Of a stretch of 13,490 nt of DNA, positions 7,168 through 13,490 are shown in pieces. The position numbers and the translations under genes are program-made. The stretch is from an uncultured Eubacteriales bacterium. GTDB lineage: Bacteria > Bacillota > Clostridia > Christensenellales > Christensenellaceae. The notes beneath the pieces were generated by a model. It was not told where the DNA came from and ran no database searches. It saw nothing but the letters and a program-made list of their open reading frames with translations. Positions within the stretch are counted from its first letter, which is position 1. Every line of letters starts with the position of its first letter. The stretch spans positions 1 through 13,490 of the forward strand of contig CAJJPW010000031.1 of the NCBI GenBank assembly GCA_905193725.1, read 5' to 3'.

Positions 7168-7977
7168 TTAGCCAAACCGGCTGAGCAGACGAATGGCGCC
7201 AAATCCTGCTGCCAACGTCCCTACACAGATGAGGATTTCCCAGCCCGATGGAAGTCCAGGAAAGATCTCTACCACTGAGCCCAATAGAAAACCGAGAATG
7301 ATGGAAAAAGTACACTGGGGATACCGTCTCATGGCATATTCTAAAAACTTGGTAGTCAGGATAATACCCACAATAAGCCCAATGCCTAGAGGGAGCAAAA
7401 ACGGCAAGTATAAGTCGGTAATTGCCCGCATGGTTTCGTCATATAGCCCCATCATCAACAGCATATACGAGACGCTGATCCCCGGTAGCACCAATGCCAC
7501 CGCTGCAATGACTCCTGCTACCCCTAGCATCAGAAAGCTTCCAACTCCTGCCTGCATATTAGAGTATACTGTGCCAGTGGGCAAAAACGAGAGGAGCACC
7601 ACAGTTGCAATACCCAGCGCCACATACAAGATGATCTTCCAAGTGATTTTTTCTACTTTGGCCTGCTTGGTGATGACGGGAATCCCGCCGACTACTGCCC
7701 CTATGAAAAAGTATAACATAGGGCGGGGAAACCGCTCGATCAGTTGCAAAAGTGGATTGGCAAATAAAAATATGCCCAAAATTCCTCCGATACCAAACAC
7801 ACCTAAAAACAGGGCACTTTGGCGCTTGTGCTTCATAAATGAGCTGATGGAGGAAATGAGCTTATCGTATATTCCCAATATCATGGCCATAGAACCGCCG
7901 CTGACTCCAGGAACCAGCATGGTCCCGCCAATGCATATTCCCTTAAAAAAAGTTTTGATCTCTGTTGTCCTTTTCAT
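7168..7977 (-). CDS. DUF368 family protein, PopT-type undecaprenyl-phosphate translocase
   Basis: This 269-residue polytopic membrane protein belongs to DUF368, shown in recent work (PopT family) to return undecaprenyl phosphate, the lipid carrier of cell-wall precursors, to the inner face of the membrane. Seven to nine membrane segments are apparent. The two family signature loops are visible as an internal repeat: MLVPGVSGGSMAMILGIYD at about residues 20-38 and VLPGISVSYMLLMMGLYDE at about 163-181, consistent with inverted-repeat topology. AGAGGA lies just ahead of ATG 7977, and a well-formed promoter lies at 8007-8035. It is transcribed alone between the ppx-ppk and pit-DUF47 operons. Its proximity to phosphate genes may be coincidental or reflect recovery of phosphate-bearing lipid. 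The family call is firm. The biochemical role is taken from the family. Confidence 0.5.
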   Translation of the reverse strand: MKRTTEIKTFFKGICIGGTMLVPGVSGGSMAMILGIYDKLISSISSFMKHKRQSALFLGVFGIGGILGIFLFANPLLQLIERFPRPMLYFFIGAVVGGIPVITKQAKVEKITWKIILYVALGIATVVLLSFLPTGTVYSNMQAGVGSFLMLGVAGVIAAVALVLPGISVSYMLLMMGLYDETMRAITDLYLPFLLPLGIGLIVGIILTTKFLEYAMRRYPQCTFSIILGFLLGSVVEIFPGLPSGWEILICVGTLAAGFGAIRLLSRFG

Positions 7978-8006
7978 ATTTCCTCTTTTACTTTGGCATA
8001 TATATT

Positions 8007-8035
8007 ATGATACGATATTTTAAGTAGATTTGCAA
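8007..8035 (-). promoter_or_regulatory. Sigma-A-type promoter for the DUF368 gene
   Basis: On the minus strand TTGCAA (8030-8035), 17 bp and TATCAT (8007-8012) give a transcription start near 8000, about 23 nt before the ATG. No Pho-like repeats are present, unlike the two flanking operons. Confidence 0.5.
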
Positions 8036-8119
8036 ATATTCAGAAAAAAGAGTACACTAATTCCCTACCGCAAAAATGAGAAAAGGCGTTGCAGCACCAA
8101 AACGAAAAAAATCCAAATG

Positions 8120-8153
8120 AAAAAAACAGCACAGGCTCAGAGTCTCTGTGCTG
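8120..8153 (-). terminator. Rho-independent terminator of the ppx-ppk1 operon
   Basis: On the minus strand CAGCACAG (8146-8153) pairs with CTGTGCTG (8127-8134) around an 11-nt loop and is followed by seven Ts (8120-8126). It lies 35 nt after the ppk1 stop. Confidence 0.5.
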
Positions 8154-8188
8154 CCTTCATCTCTGCATTAATGCGGATCTTTCTAGCA

Positions 8189-10336
8189 TTATTTTTCCCT
8201 GTGAAAAAGATGCTGAATTTTTTCCTGCAAAATAGACCATTGATGGCGATGGCTAGATTGCCCAGCATTCTTCGGCACATCGTTTTGTGCCTCTTGTTCC
8301 TCGATGGTCATGAGCAGTTGTTGGCTATCGATAGCAGGGCCTGCTTCTTGCTTTTTCACATACTCTCCACTTGGCAGCATCACTCTGGCCTTCACATTAT
8401 CCGACGCCTGGATGTCGAAGATTTTGTGAATTTTATCTTTGACGCTCTGCTGGTAGATGGGGCAGGCAACTTCTACCCTTCTCTCGGTATTCCGCGTCAT
8501 AAAGTCGGCAGAGGAGATGTACATCTTCTCGGTGGCGCCGCTGCCAAAGCAGTAGATTCTGGAGTGCTCTAAAAATCTGCCCACAATACTGGAAATCCAG
8601 ATGTTTTCCGTCTTATCTGGAATACCTGGCAAAATGCAGCAGATGCCGCGGATGATCATCTTTATTTTGACGCCTGCACAGGAGGCCTGGGCCAACTTTT
8701 CGATGATGTCCACATCAGTAAGGGAGTTGATCTTAATAGAGATTCTCCCCTCACTGCCCTTTAAGATCTCCTCGTCAATGAGCTCCAGGATTTTCGATTT
8801 GAGCGACACAGGAGCCACCAGCAGGTGGTTATAGTTCCCGTATAAGTTACCAATAGACATGTTTTTAAAGAACTCTGTAGCGTCGTGGCCAATATCCTGG
8901 TTGGCGGTGAGCAGGGATAGATCAGTGTACATCTTGGCCGTCTTTTCGTTGTAGTTACCCGTGCCGATCTGGGTGATGTACTGTATGGCGTTCTTCTCCC
9001 GACGGGTGATGAGGCAGATTTTGGAGTGAACTTTGTACGATTCAAATCCGTAGATGATGTTGCATCCCGCATCCTCCAAATGCTCGGACCAGTCGATGTT
9101 GTTTTGCTCGTCAAAGCGGGCCCTCAACTCGATGATCACCGTGACATCCTTCCCGTTTTCCGCGGCAGCACATAGGTATTCTACCAGTTTGGCCTGGCTG
9201 GCCAGACGATAGATGGTTATCTTGATGGAGATGGCGGCAGGGTCGTTTGCCGCTTCCTTGATCAGCTGCAAAAAGGGCTTCATGCTCTCATAAGGGTATG
9301 AGAGTAAAATATCGGATTTTTGCACCTGTTTTATGATGCTCTCCTGCATGTGGATACTGGAGGGAATCTGTGGGCTAAACTCCCGATAGCTGAGGATTTT
9401 ACGCTTCATCTCCGGGATCTTCCCTATGAGATCAAAGACGTAAGAGAGCTTTAAGGGTGCTTGGCTGATGTAAATCTGCTTAGGATGAATGGAGAGTTTT
9501 TCCTGCAAATAGTTGGAAAATCCCTCGGTAATGGGGTTGGAAAGTTCCAGCCGCACAGGGGCTAGTCTCCTACGTTGACCTAACACCTTTTTCATCTTCT
9601 TGCGGAAGTCCACTTCTACGTCAAAGACTTCATCGTCTGGGTTGATATCTGCATTGCGAGTCACACAGAAGATCACCTTTTCTAATACCGAATAGGGGTC
9701 AAAAATCTGATCTACAAACTCGGCGATGATGTTCTCTATGCGAATATACCGGATTTCATTTCCCGGTAAAAGTACGATGTCCGGGAGCACGGAGGGAACG
9801 GGAATGACACCGAAAATCTCCTTATTTTTGCGTTTGAGCATCACGCCTATGTGCACGACTTTATTCACCAGATGGGGAAATGGATGGTGTGTATCGATAA
9901 TCTGTGGTGACAAAACCGGCTCTATGGACGATTTAAAGTACTGCTTTAAGTACTTCTTTTCGCTGTCTTCCAGCTCATCATATGTCAAATGGTAGATGCC
10001 GTAAATGCGCAGCTGCTCCTCTACCTGGCGCATCACCTGCTCCCGCTTTTCATACAGCGGCCGCACTGCGTCAAAAATACTGCTCAGCTGTTCTCCAGGG
10101 GTCATGCCGGAGCGGTTGTCTATGCTCTCCTCGTTGACGTCCATCATGTCAAATAAGCTCCCCACTCGAATCATGAAGAACTCATCTAAGTTGCTGGTAA
10201 AGATGGAGATGAACTTCAGCCGTTCCAGCAGCGGCACGGTGTCGTCTGTGGCCTCGCTGAGCACTCTGTCGTTAAACCTCAGCCAAGATAATTCCCTGTT
10301 TTGGGTAAAGCCTTTGGCATAAATTCCCTTACTCAA
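8189..10336 (-). CDS. ppk1: Polyphosphate kinase 1
   Basis: Ppk1 reversibly transfers the gamma-phosphate of ATP to a growing polyphosphate chain. The 715-residue protein has the normal length and domain order: the N-terminal helical domain opening with NRELSWLRFNDRVL (13-26) and FTSNLDEFFMIRVG (46-59), the head domain, and two phospholipase-D-like catalytic domains. The autophosphorylated histidine is H437 in YKVHSKI, followed by GTGNYNEKTAKMYTDLSLLT (458-477). The second conserved histidine is H591 in LEHSRIYCFGSG, with SSADFMTRNTERRVEV at 608-623. The start is a TTG at 10336 with a GGGGG-type Shine-Dalgarno 8 nt upstream. It overlaps the ppx stop by 4 nt (TTGA), indicating translational coupling. 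The C-terminal tail beyond about residue 665 (Gln- and His-rich) is not conserved in any way I recognise. No lesion is present, in contrast to pit. Confidence 0.5.
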   Translation of the reverse strand: MSKGIYAKGFTQNRELSWLRFNDRVLSEATDDTVPLLERLKFISIFTSNLDEFFMIRVGSLFDMMDVNEESIDNRSGMTPGEQLSSIFDAVRPLYEKREQVMRQVEEQLRIYGIYHLTYDELEDSEKKYLKQYFKSSIEPVLSPQIIDTHHPFPHLVNKVVHIGVMLKRKNKEIFGVIPVPSVLPDIVLLPGNEIRYIRIENIIAEFVDQIFDPYSVLEKVIFCVTRNADINPDDEVFDVEVDFRKKMKKVLGQRRRLAPVRLELSNPITEGFSNYLQEKLSIHPKQIYISQAPLKLSYVFDLIGKIPEMKRKILSYREFSPQIPSSIHMQESIIKQVQKSDILLSYPYESMKPFLQLIKEAANDPAAISIKITIYRLASQAKLVEYLCAAAENGKDVTVIIELRARFDEQNNIDWSEHLEDAGCNIIYGFESYKVHSKICLITRREKNAIQYITQIGTGNYNEKTAKMYTDLSLLTANQDIGHDATEFFKNMSIGNLYGNYNHLLVAPVSLKSKILELIDEEILKGSEGRISIKINSLTDVDIIEKLAQASCAGVKIKMIIRGICCILPGIPDKTENIWISSIVGRFLEHSRIYCFGSGATEKMYISSADFMTRNTERRVEVACPIYQQSVKDKIHKIFDIQASDNVKARVMLPSGEYVKKQEAGPAIDSQQLLMTIEEQEAQNDVPKNAGQSSHRHQWSILQEKIQHLFHREK

Positions 10337-11256
10337 ACTAAAATCCCCCTTTTCTTTAAGAGAAAGTGCAGGTAACCCTCCCGCACGCCGTAATTGCTGG
10401 TGATGATATTTTTCGTATTGTAGCAGCCGGAAATCGTCTTTAATGTGATCATACCGGGTACAATGGTGTGCACTCGCTCAGGCACTACTTTTAAAATGGA
10501 TCTCACCACTTCTTTTTCATCTGTCTCCAATTTGGAGAGCACAAGTTTCAGTTTTTCACAGCTGTATTCTCTCAGCTGCCCAGCTGCCTCACCTGTGAGG
10601 CTGGCAATAATCTTGGCAGCTGCTCTGGCCGTTCCTCCTACGCCGTAAATAGTAGGCTGTATATGGAGCTCTGAATCCTCTGGCAGGTCGATGGACTGCA
10701 ATTGCCGTTTCACTTCTCTCTTGATATCTCGCACTTCTTCTGCCGTGGGGATGATATCTGCCACAAAGCGGTTAAAGAGGTTGAGGGAACCAATGGGCAG
10801 CGAATCGGTATGCACAATTTCATTGTTTTGGAAAAATACCAGCTCTGTGCTGCCGCCGCCAATATCCACTAAAAGGCCATTGCTGTGAACGGGGTTTTGT
10901 ATGACGCCGTAGTAGTCAAAGGTGGCCTCCTGCTCCCCGGATAGCACCTGGATATCAAAGCCACAGTATTTTTTTACTGCCGTCAAAATCTCCTGGGTGT
11001 TGGCGCTGTTGCGCAAAGAGGCCGTGCCAAATAGGAATATCTCCTGCACGTTGATATTTTGGATGATCTGCCTCAGCTCTAACAGGGTGTTGACTAGAAT
11101 TTGAATGCCCTTTTGGCTCATGTTGCCATCGCTCTCGATGTACCCAGCAAGTCCAGCAGTGTATTTTTTGTTGATCATGGGTTTTAGATGATTTTTTTCT
11201 ATTTTATAGATTACCAACCGAATGGTGTTGGATCCAATGTCGATCACGCCGTACAT
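10333..11256 (-). CDS. ppx: Ppx/GppA family exopolyphosphatase
   Basis: This 307-residue actin-like-fold phosphatase removes terminal phosphate from polyphosphate. Some relatives hydrolyse pppGpp, and the two activities cannot be separated by sequence alone. Visible motifs are DIGSNTIRLVIY (6-17), the FGTASLRNSAN loop (76-86), SGEQEA (106-111) carrying the predicted catalytic glutamate, VDIGGGSTELVFF (130-142) and GVGGTARA (205-212). It is the short form, with only the two ASKHA subdomains and no C-terminal HD-like domain. ATG 11256 is preceded by AAGGA about 10 nt upstream. It is the first gene of the ppx-ppk1 operon, so the degrading and synthesising enzymes are made from one transcript. 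Pairing with ppk1 favours exopolyphosphatase over GppA. Confidence 0.5.
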   Translation of the reverse strand: MYGVIDIGSNTIRLVIYKIEKNHLKPMINKKYTAGLAGYIESDGNMSQKGIQILVNTLLELRQIIQNINVQEIFLFGTASLRNSANTQEILTAVKKYCGFDIQVLSGEQEATFDYYGVIQNPVHSNGLLVDIGGGSTELVFFQNNEIVHTDSLPIGSLNLFNRFVADIIPTAEEVRDIKREVKRQLQSIDLPEDSELHIQPTIYGVGGTARAAAKIIASLTGEAAGQLREYSCEKLKLVLSKLETDEKEVVRSILKVVPERVHTIVPGMITLKTISGCYNTKNIITSNYGVREGYLHFLLKKRGILV

Positions 11257-11290
11257 ATTTGCTCTTTCCTTCTTTTATACTAATAAAACC

Positions 11291-11346
11291 ATTATATAAT
11301 AAATGGAAGAGAATATGCTACAGATTTCATGTAAAATCTATGTAAA
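11291..11346 (-). promoter_or_regulatory. Candidate Pho box and -10 element upstream of ppx-ppk1
   Basis: On the minus strand two perfect TTTACA hexamers (11341-11346 and 11330-11335) are followed by TCTGTA (11319-11324) and a weak TTCTCT (11308-11313), all at exact 11-bp steps. A perfect TATAAT (11291-11296) follows. The expected -35 position holds AGCATA, so the promoter looks activator-dependent. The architecture matches that upstream of pit. Confidence 0.5.
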
Positions 11347-11432
11347 GTGGCGGTTGCGACAGATATTTCATGCAGCAACTGCTTTACCATTTCCTCAACA
11401 GAACCTGTATAGAATAAAAACTAGCACACAGG

Positions 11433-11457
11433 TAACGAAAATAAACGAATTTCGTTA
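11433..11457. promoter_or_regulatory. Inverted repeat, candidate operator upstream of the HTH/AbrB regulator gene
   Basis: TAACGAAA (11433-11440) and TTTCGTTA (11450-11457) form perfect 8-bp arms around a 9-bp spacer. The spacer and right arm contain a second AACGAA (11444-11449), which is exactly 10 bp from the first and forms an overlapping 13-bp palindrome with TTCGTT (11451-11456). It lies upstream of the -35 of the HTH/AbrB gene and may bind that regulator or another protein. Confidence 0.5.
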
Positions 11458-11468
11458 TGATGCGTTGG

Positions 11469-11496
11469 TGGACTCCTCGCCCGCACTCGCTATAAT
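11469..11496 (+). promoter_or_regulatory. Candidate promoter of the HTH/AbrB-ABC transporter operon
   Basis: TATAAT (11491-11496) is perfect. TGGACT (11469-11474) is a 4/6 match to TTGACA at 16-bp spacing. Transcription would start near 11503, giving a leader of only about 16 nt that contains the GGAGG ribosome-binding site. Confidence 0.5.
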
Positions 11497-11518
11497 AAGA
11501 GATACGGAGGTGCAAAGT

Positions 11519-12019
11519 ATGAAAAGTAAGAAAATTTGTATTTCTCAGAATTTGACATCGCTGCGAAAGCGCACCCATTTCACTTTGGAAGAGGTGGCAG
11601 AGAAGATTGGCGTGAGCCGACAGGCAGTATCCAAATGGGAGTCCGGCGAAACCCTGCCGGACATCATTAACTGCAATGCGCTCTCAGAGCTTTACAACGT
11701 ATCCCTAGAGCAGCTCCTCTATTATGATGAACAAGAAGCAGGAATCGGCATTGGCCCTAGGGGAAAGCACATCTTTGGGACCATCCGCCTGGGAGAAAGA
11801 GGGCAGATCGTCCTACCCAAACAATCACGGGAGATGCTCCATCTTAAACCCGGTGATATGCTGGTGGTACTGGGAGATGAAAATCCAGAGAGCATGGGAA
11901 TCGCCTTAGTCCCTGAGCGTTTTTTTCTAGGCGCTATGGATTTTTTAACCGCCGCCCTCAAGCGGAACTACGAGGACGTACAGAAAGAAGATGATCAAGA
12001 TGGAACTGCTGAAGATTGA
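11519..12019 (+). CDS. Helix-turn-helix (XRE)/AbrB fusion transcriptional regulator
   Basis: This 166-residue regulator joins two DNA-binding modules: an XRE/Cro-type helix-turn-helix at about residues 11-66 (LTSLRKRTHFTLEEVAEKIG and SRQAVSKWESGETLPD) and a SpoVT/AbrB-type swapped-hairpin domain at about 86-132 (GTIRLGERGQIVLPKQSREM and LKPGDMLVVLGDE). AbrB domains dimerise and can bind DNA, so the protein may be a two-site binder. The C-terminal tail is acidic. The start is ATG 11519 with GGAGG 8 nt upstream. A longer frame to 11303 lacks a ribosome-binding site and would run across the promoter. It overlaps the ABC ATPase gene by 20-29 nt and is probably its regulator, perhaps also regulating itself through the upstream inverted repeat. 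Regulators of this layout commonly precede small ABC exporters in Clostridia, as I recall. Confidence 0.5.
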   Translation: MKSKKICISQNLTSLRKRTHFTLEEVAEKIGVSRQAVSKWESGETLPDIINCNALSELYNVSLEQLLYYDEQEAGIGIGPRGKHIFGTIRLGERGQIVLPKQSREMLHLKPGDMLVVLGDENPESMGIALVPERFFLGAMDFLTAALKRNYEDVQKEDDQDGTAED

Positions 12020-12755
12020 GGGATTATCCAAGACCTACCCGGGATTTTCCCTTACTAATGTGTCGTTTTCTCTACAGCCAGGATGTATCATGGGATTAAT
12101 CGGAAAAAATGGCGCCGGCAAGAGCACTACCCTGAAGGCAATGCTCAATATGGTGCAAAAAGAGGCAGGCACTGTGGAGATGTTTGGCAGGGATTTCTAC
12201 CAAAATGAAAGAGCGTGCAAACAGGAAATTGGCGTGGTGTTTGGCGGCGTAGATTTCTACTCGTATAAGAAACTGGCCACCATTACCTCTGTGACCCAAA
12301 AGTTCTATGAACAATGGGATCAAAATCAATATGAGCACTACCTGCACGCCTTTGCCATAGACGAACAAAAAAAGTTTAGAGAACTGAGCAATGGGATGAA
12401 AGTAAAATACCTGCTTGCCCTGGCGCTTTCCCATCACGCGAGACTGCTGATTTTGGATGAACCCACCAGCGGCCTTGACCCAGTATCTCGCGATGAACTT
12501 CTGCACATTTTTCAAAAGATCGTGGCGAATGGAGAGCGAAGCATTTTGTTTTCTACTCATATTACGTCGGATTTAGATCGATGCGCCCATTTTATTACCT
12601 ATATCCAAAGGGGAAAAGTGCTACAAAGTGCACCAAAAGAGGCGTTTTTGGCTTCCTTCCAACATCTAAAGACCTCTGCGGATACAGCACCACTCACATT
12701 GGAGGAAATCATGCTGCGCACAGAGAGGAGTGAGTTTGATGAAATTGCTCTATAA
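11991..12755 (+). CDS. ABC transporter ATP-binding protein (YtrB-like exporter type)
   Basis: This 254-residue single ABC ATPase energises a two-gene exporter with the next gene product. Walker A is GKNGAGKST (38-46), the signature is LSNGMKVK (132-139) in place of LSGGQ, Walker B is LLILDEP (152-158), the D-loop is SGLD and the switch histidine is H190. The usual Q-loop glutamine is not evident: the segment reads IGVVFGGVDFY (80-90). Two starts are possible, ATG 11991 and ATG 12000. Neither has a clear Shine-Dalgarno, and both lie inside the end of the regulator gene, so translation is probably coupled. Members of this group include YtrB/YxlF-type antibiotic or cell-wall-stress transporters. 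The substrate is unknown here. Confidence 0.5.
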   Translation: MIKMELLKIEGLSKTYPGFSLTNVSFSLQPGCIMGLIGKNGAGKSTTLKAMLNMVQKEAGTVEMFGRDFYQNERACKQEIGVVFGGVDFYSYKKLATITSVTQKFYEQWDQNQYEHYLHAFAIDEQKKFRELSNGMKVKYLLALALSHHARLLILDEPTSGLDPVSRDELLHIFQKIVANGERSILFSTHITSDLDRCAHFITYIQRGKVLQSAPKEAFLASFQHLKTSADTAPLTLEEIMLRTERSEFDEIAL

Positions 12756-13377
12756 AGAACTGCGGCTAGCTGCCCATCCTACCTTATTTGTATTCCCTCT
12801 GCTGGGAGCTTTGGTGATTGTTCCCTCCTACCCTTACGCTGTGATATTCTTATTCGGCTGTCTAGCACCATTTATCACCTTTCTATTTGCCCGGGAAAAC
12901 AACGACAGCTGGTATACGGCAGTTTTGCCCATCCAAAAGCGGGATGTAGTCAAGGCCAAGTGCATGCTCATCATGCTGGTGCAGCTGGGACAGATGCTCA
13001 TCTCCCTCCCTTTTGCCATCATAAGGGTTGCGGTGAACATCCCCAACAACCCAGTAGGCATGGACGCAAATCCGGCCTGGTACGGCATGGGGCTGATCAT
13101 CTTTTCGCTCTTCAATCTGATCTTCTTTCCCGCCTATTATCGGTCAGGATACAAGGCTGGGCGCTCCTTTTTGCTGGCCTTAATTCCTGTAGTACTGGGC
13201 ATTGTGCTGACAGAGGGCATTGTCCATGTGCCAAATATGGGCTGGCTGGACAGTACCGCCCCTGTGGATATGGTGCGCCAACTTCCCATTTTCATCATCG
13301 GCTGTCTTTGCTATATCCTCTGCATGCTGCTTGCCTATTCCATTGCCGCCCGGAGATTTGAAAGAGTTGATCTATAA
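12739..13377 (+). CDS. ABC-2 type transporter permease
   Basis: This 212-residue membrane protein of the ABC2_membrane_5-like group has about six hydrophobic spans and the N-terminal signature MKLLYKELRLA, followed by PTLFVFPLLGAL and ENNDSWYTAVLPIQKRDVV (residues about 53-71), in which the LPIQKRDVV motif is characteristic of this family. It pairs with the preceding ATPase. The ATG at 12739 is chosen because AGAGGAG (12724-12730) lies 8 nt upstream. The in-frame GTG at 12730 overlaps that Shine-Dalgarno. It overlaps the ATPase gene by 17 nt and is the last gene of the operon. Confidence 0.5.
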   Translation: MKLLYKELRLAAHPTLFVFPLLGALVIVPSYPYAVIFLFGCLAPFITFLFARENNDSWYTAVLPIQKRDVVKAKCMLIMLVQLGQMLISLPFAIIRVAVNIPNNPVGMDANPAWYGMGLIIFSLFNLIFFPAYYRSGYKAGRSFLLALIPVVLGIVLTEGIVHVPNMGWLDSTAPVDMVRQLPIFIIGCLCYILCMLLAYSIAARRFERVDL

Positions 13378-13405
13378 AAAACCGATGCAAATGCATCGGT
13401 TTTTT
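13376..13405. terminator. Bidirectional terminator between the ABC operon and the CAT-like gene
   Basis: CCGATGC (13382-13388) pairs with GCATCGG (13393-13399) around a 4-nt loop, with six As before (13376-13381) and six Ts after (13400-13405). It can end both the ABC operon on the plus strand and the convergent acetyltransferase gene on the minus strand. Confidence 0.5.
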
Positions 13406-13407
13406 CG

Positions 13408-13490
13408 CTATATATTCTCCATAAAGGTCTCTACGTCTTGAAAGAATCGGCATAGGTGAAAGCCATCGGCTACTGCGTGGTGAATGTTAA
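13408..13490 (-). CDS. Chloramphenicol acetyltransferase-like protein, C-terminal fragment
   Basis: The last 83 bp encode, on the minus strand, the C-terminal 26 or so residues of a CAT-family acetyltransferase, ending at TAG 13408-13410. The visible sequence NIHHAVADGFHLCRFF carries the HHAVxDG motif whose second histidine is the catalytic base in chloramphenicol acetyltransferases. The chain then ends quickly with DVETFMENI, as expected for the C terminus of this family. The rest of the gene lies beyond the window edge. Many chromosomal clostridial members of this family act on unknown acceptors, so resistance to chloramphenicol should not be assumed. Confidence 0.5.
   Translation of the reverse strand, partial: NIHHAVADGFHLCRFFQDVETFMENI

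Noticed and set aside
7066..7278. Plus-strand 70-codon ORF starting in the pit-DUF368 gap
   Set aside because: It runs through the DUF368 terminator hairpin and then antisense to the DUF368 gene, with no ribosome-binding site or recognisable protein features.
7193..8023. Long 276-codon plus-strand ORF
   Set aside because: It is antisense to the DUF368 gene, whose family motifs are clear on the minus strand. The Pro/Ser/Ile-rich translation is typical of the complement of a membrane protein gene.
11303..11518. N-terminal extension of the HTH/AbrB regulator to 11303
   Set aside because: It would cross the TATAAT promoter, the inverted repeat and the Pho-like repeats, and it has no ribosome-binding site. 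ATG 11519 has GGAGG at 8 nt.
1..13490. CRISPR arrays, toxin-antitoxin or restriction systems, transposons, tRNA genes
   Set aside because: I looked for them on both strands and saw no direct-repeat array, transposase, tRNA-like cloverleaf or defence-type protein. No new defence or mobile system is supported in this window.

Overview
The window looks like chromosomal DNA from a low- to mid-GC endospore-forming firmicute, most likely a member of the Clostridia. The evidence is a sigK homologue, TTG starts preceded by strong Shine-Dalgarno sequences, TTGnnn-17-TATAAT promoters, a Pit/DUF47 pair, a DUF368 (PopT-type) protein, and a helix-turn-helix/AbrB fusion regulator in front of a small two-gene ABC exporter. 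I cannot name the genus. I see no tRNA or rRNA gene, CRISPR array, insertion sequence, phage gene or recognisable defence system.

Layout, left to right. (1) 2-2692, minus strand: an AEC-family permease followed by a beta-CASP metallo-beta-lactamase nuclease whose reading frame is broken. (2) 2821-3516, plus strand: sigK (mother-cell sporulation sigma factor) with a TAA codon in the middle of the frame. (3) 3545-5060: a Crp/Fnr-type regulator (minus) divergent from a two-PepSY-domain lipoprotein (plus). (4) 5183-11256, all minus: a phosphate block made of ppx-ppk1 (polyphosphate breakdown and synthesis, overlapping by 4 nt), a DUF368/PopT undecaprenyl-phosphate translocase, and pit plus its DUF47 accessory gene, with pit frameshifted. 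(5) 11519-13377, plus: a helix-turn-helix/AbrB regulator, an ABC ATPase and an ABC-2 permease, all overlapping or coupled. (6) 13408-13490, minus: the C-terminal end of a chloramphenicol-acetyltransferase-like enzyme, cut by the window edge.

How the genes fit together. The centre is organised around phosphate: Pi import (Pit/DUF47), Pi storage as polyphosphate (Ppk1/Ppx) and recycling of the phosphorylated lipid carrier (DUF368). Upstream of both pit and ppx I find TTTACA-like hexamers repeated at about 11-bp intervals, each set followed by a -10 box. This resembles the PhoP-box architecture of Bacillus, so one Pho-type response regulator may control both operons. This inference is the most useful regulatory observation in the window.

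Three genes in the first 6.9 kb are interrupted: the beta-CASP nuclease (net +1), sigK (in-frame TAA) and pit (net -1 plus an apparent short deletion). In each case the protein continues recognisably beyond the lesion. The other genes are intact. The sequence alone cannot tell real decay from sequencing or assembly error, but a loss of sigK would mean the strain cannot complete sporulation.
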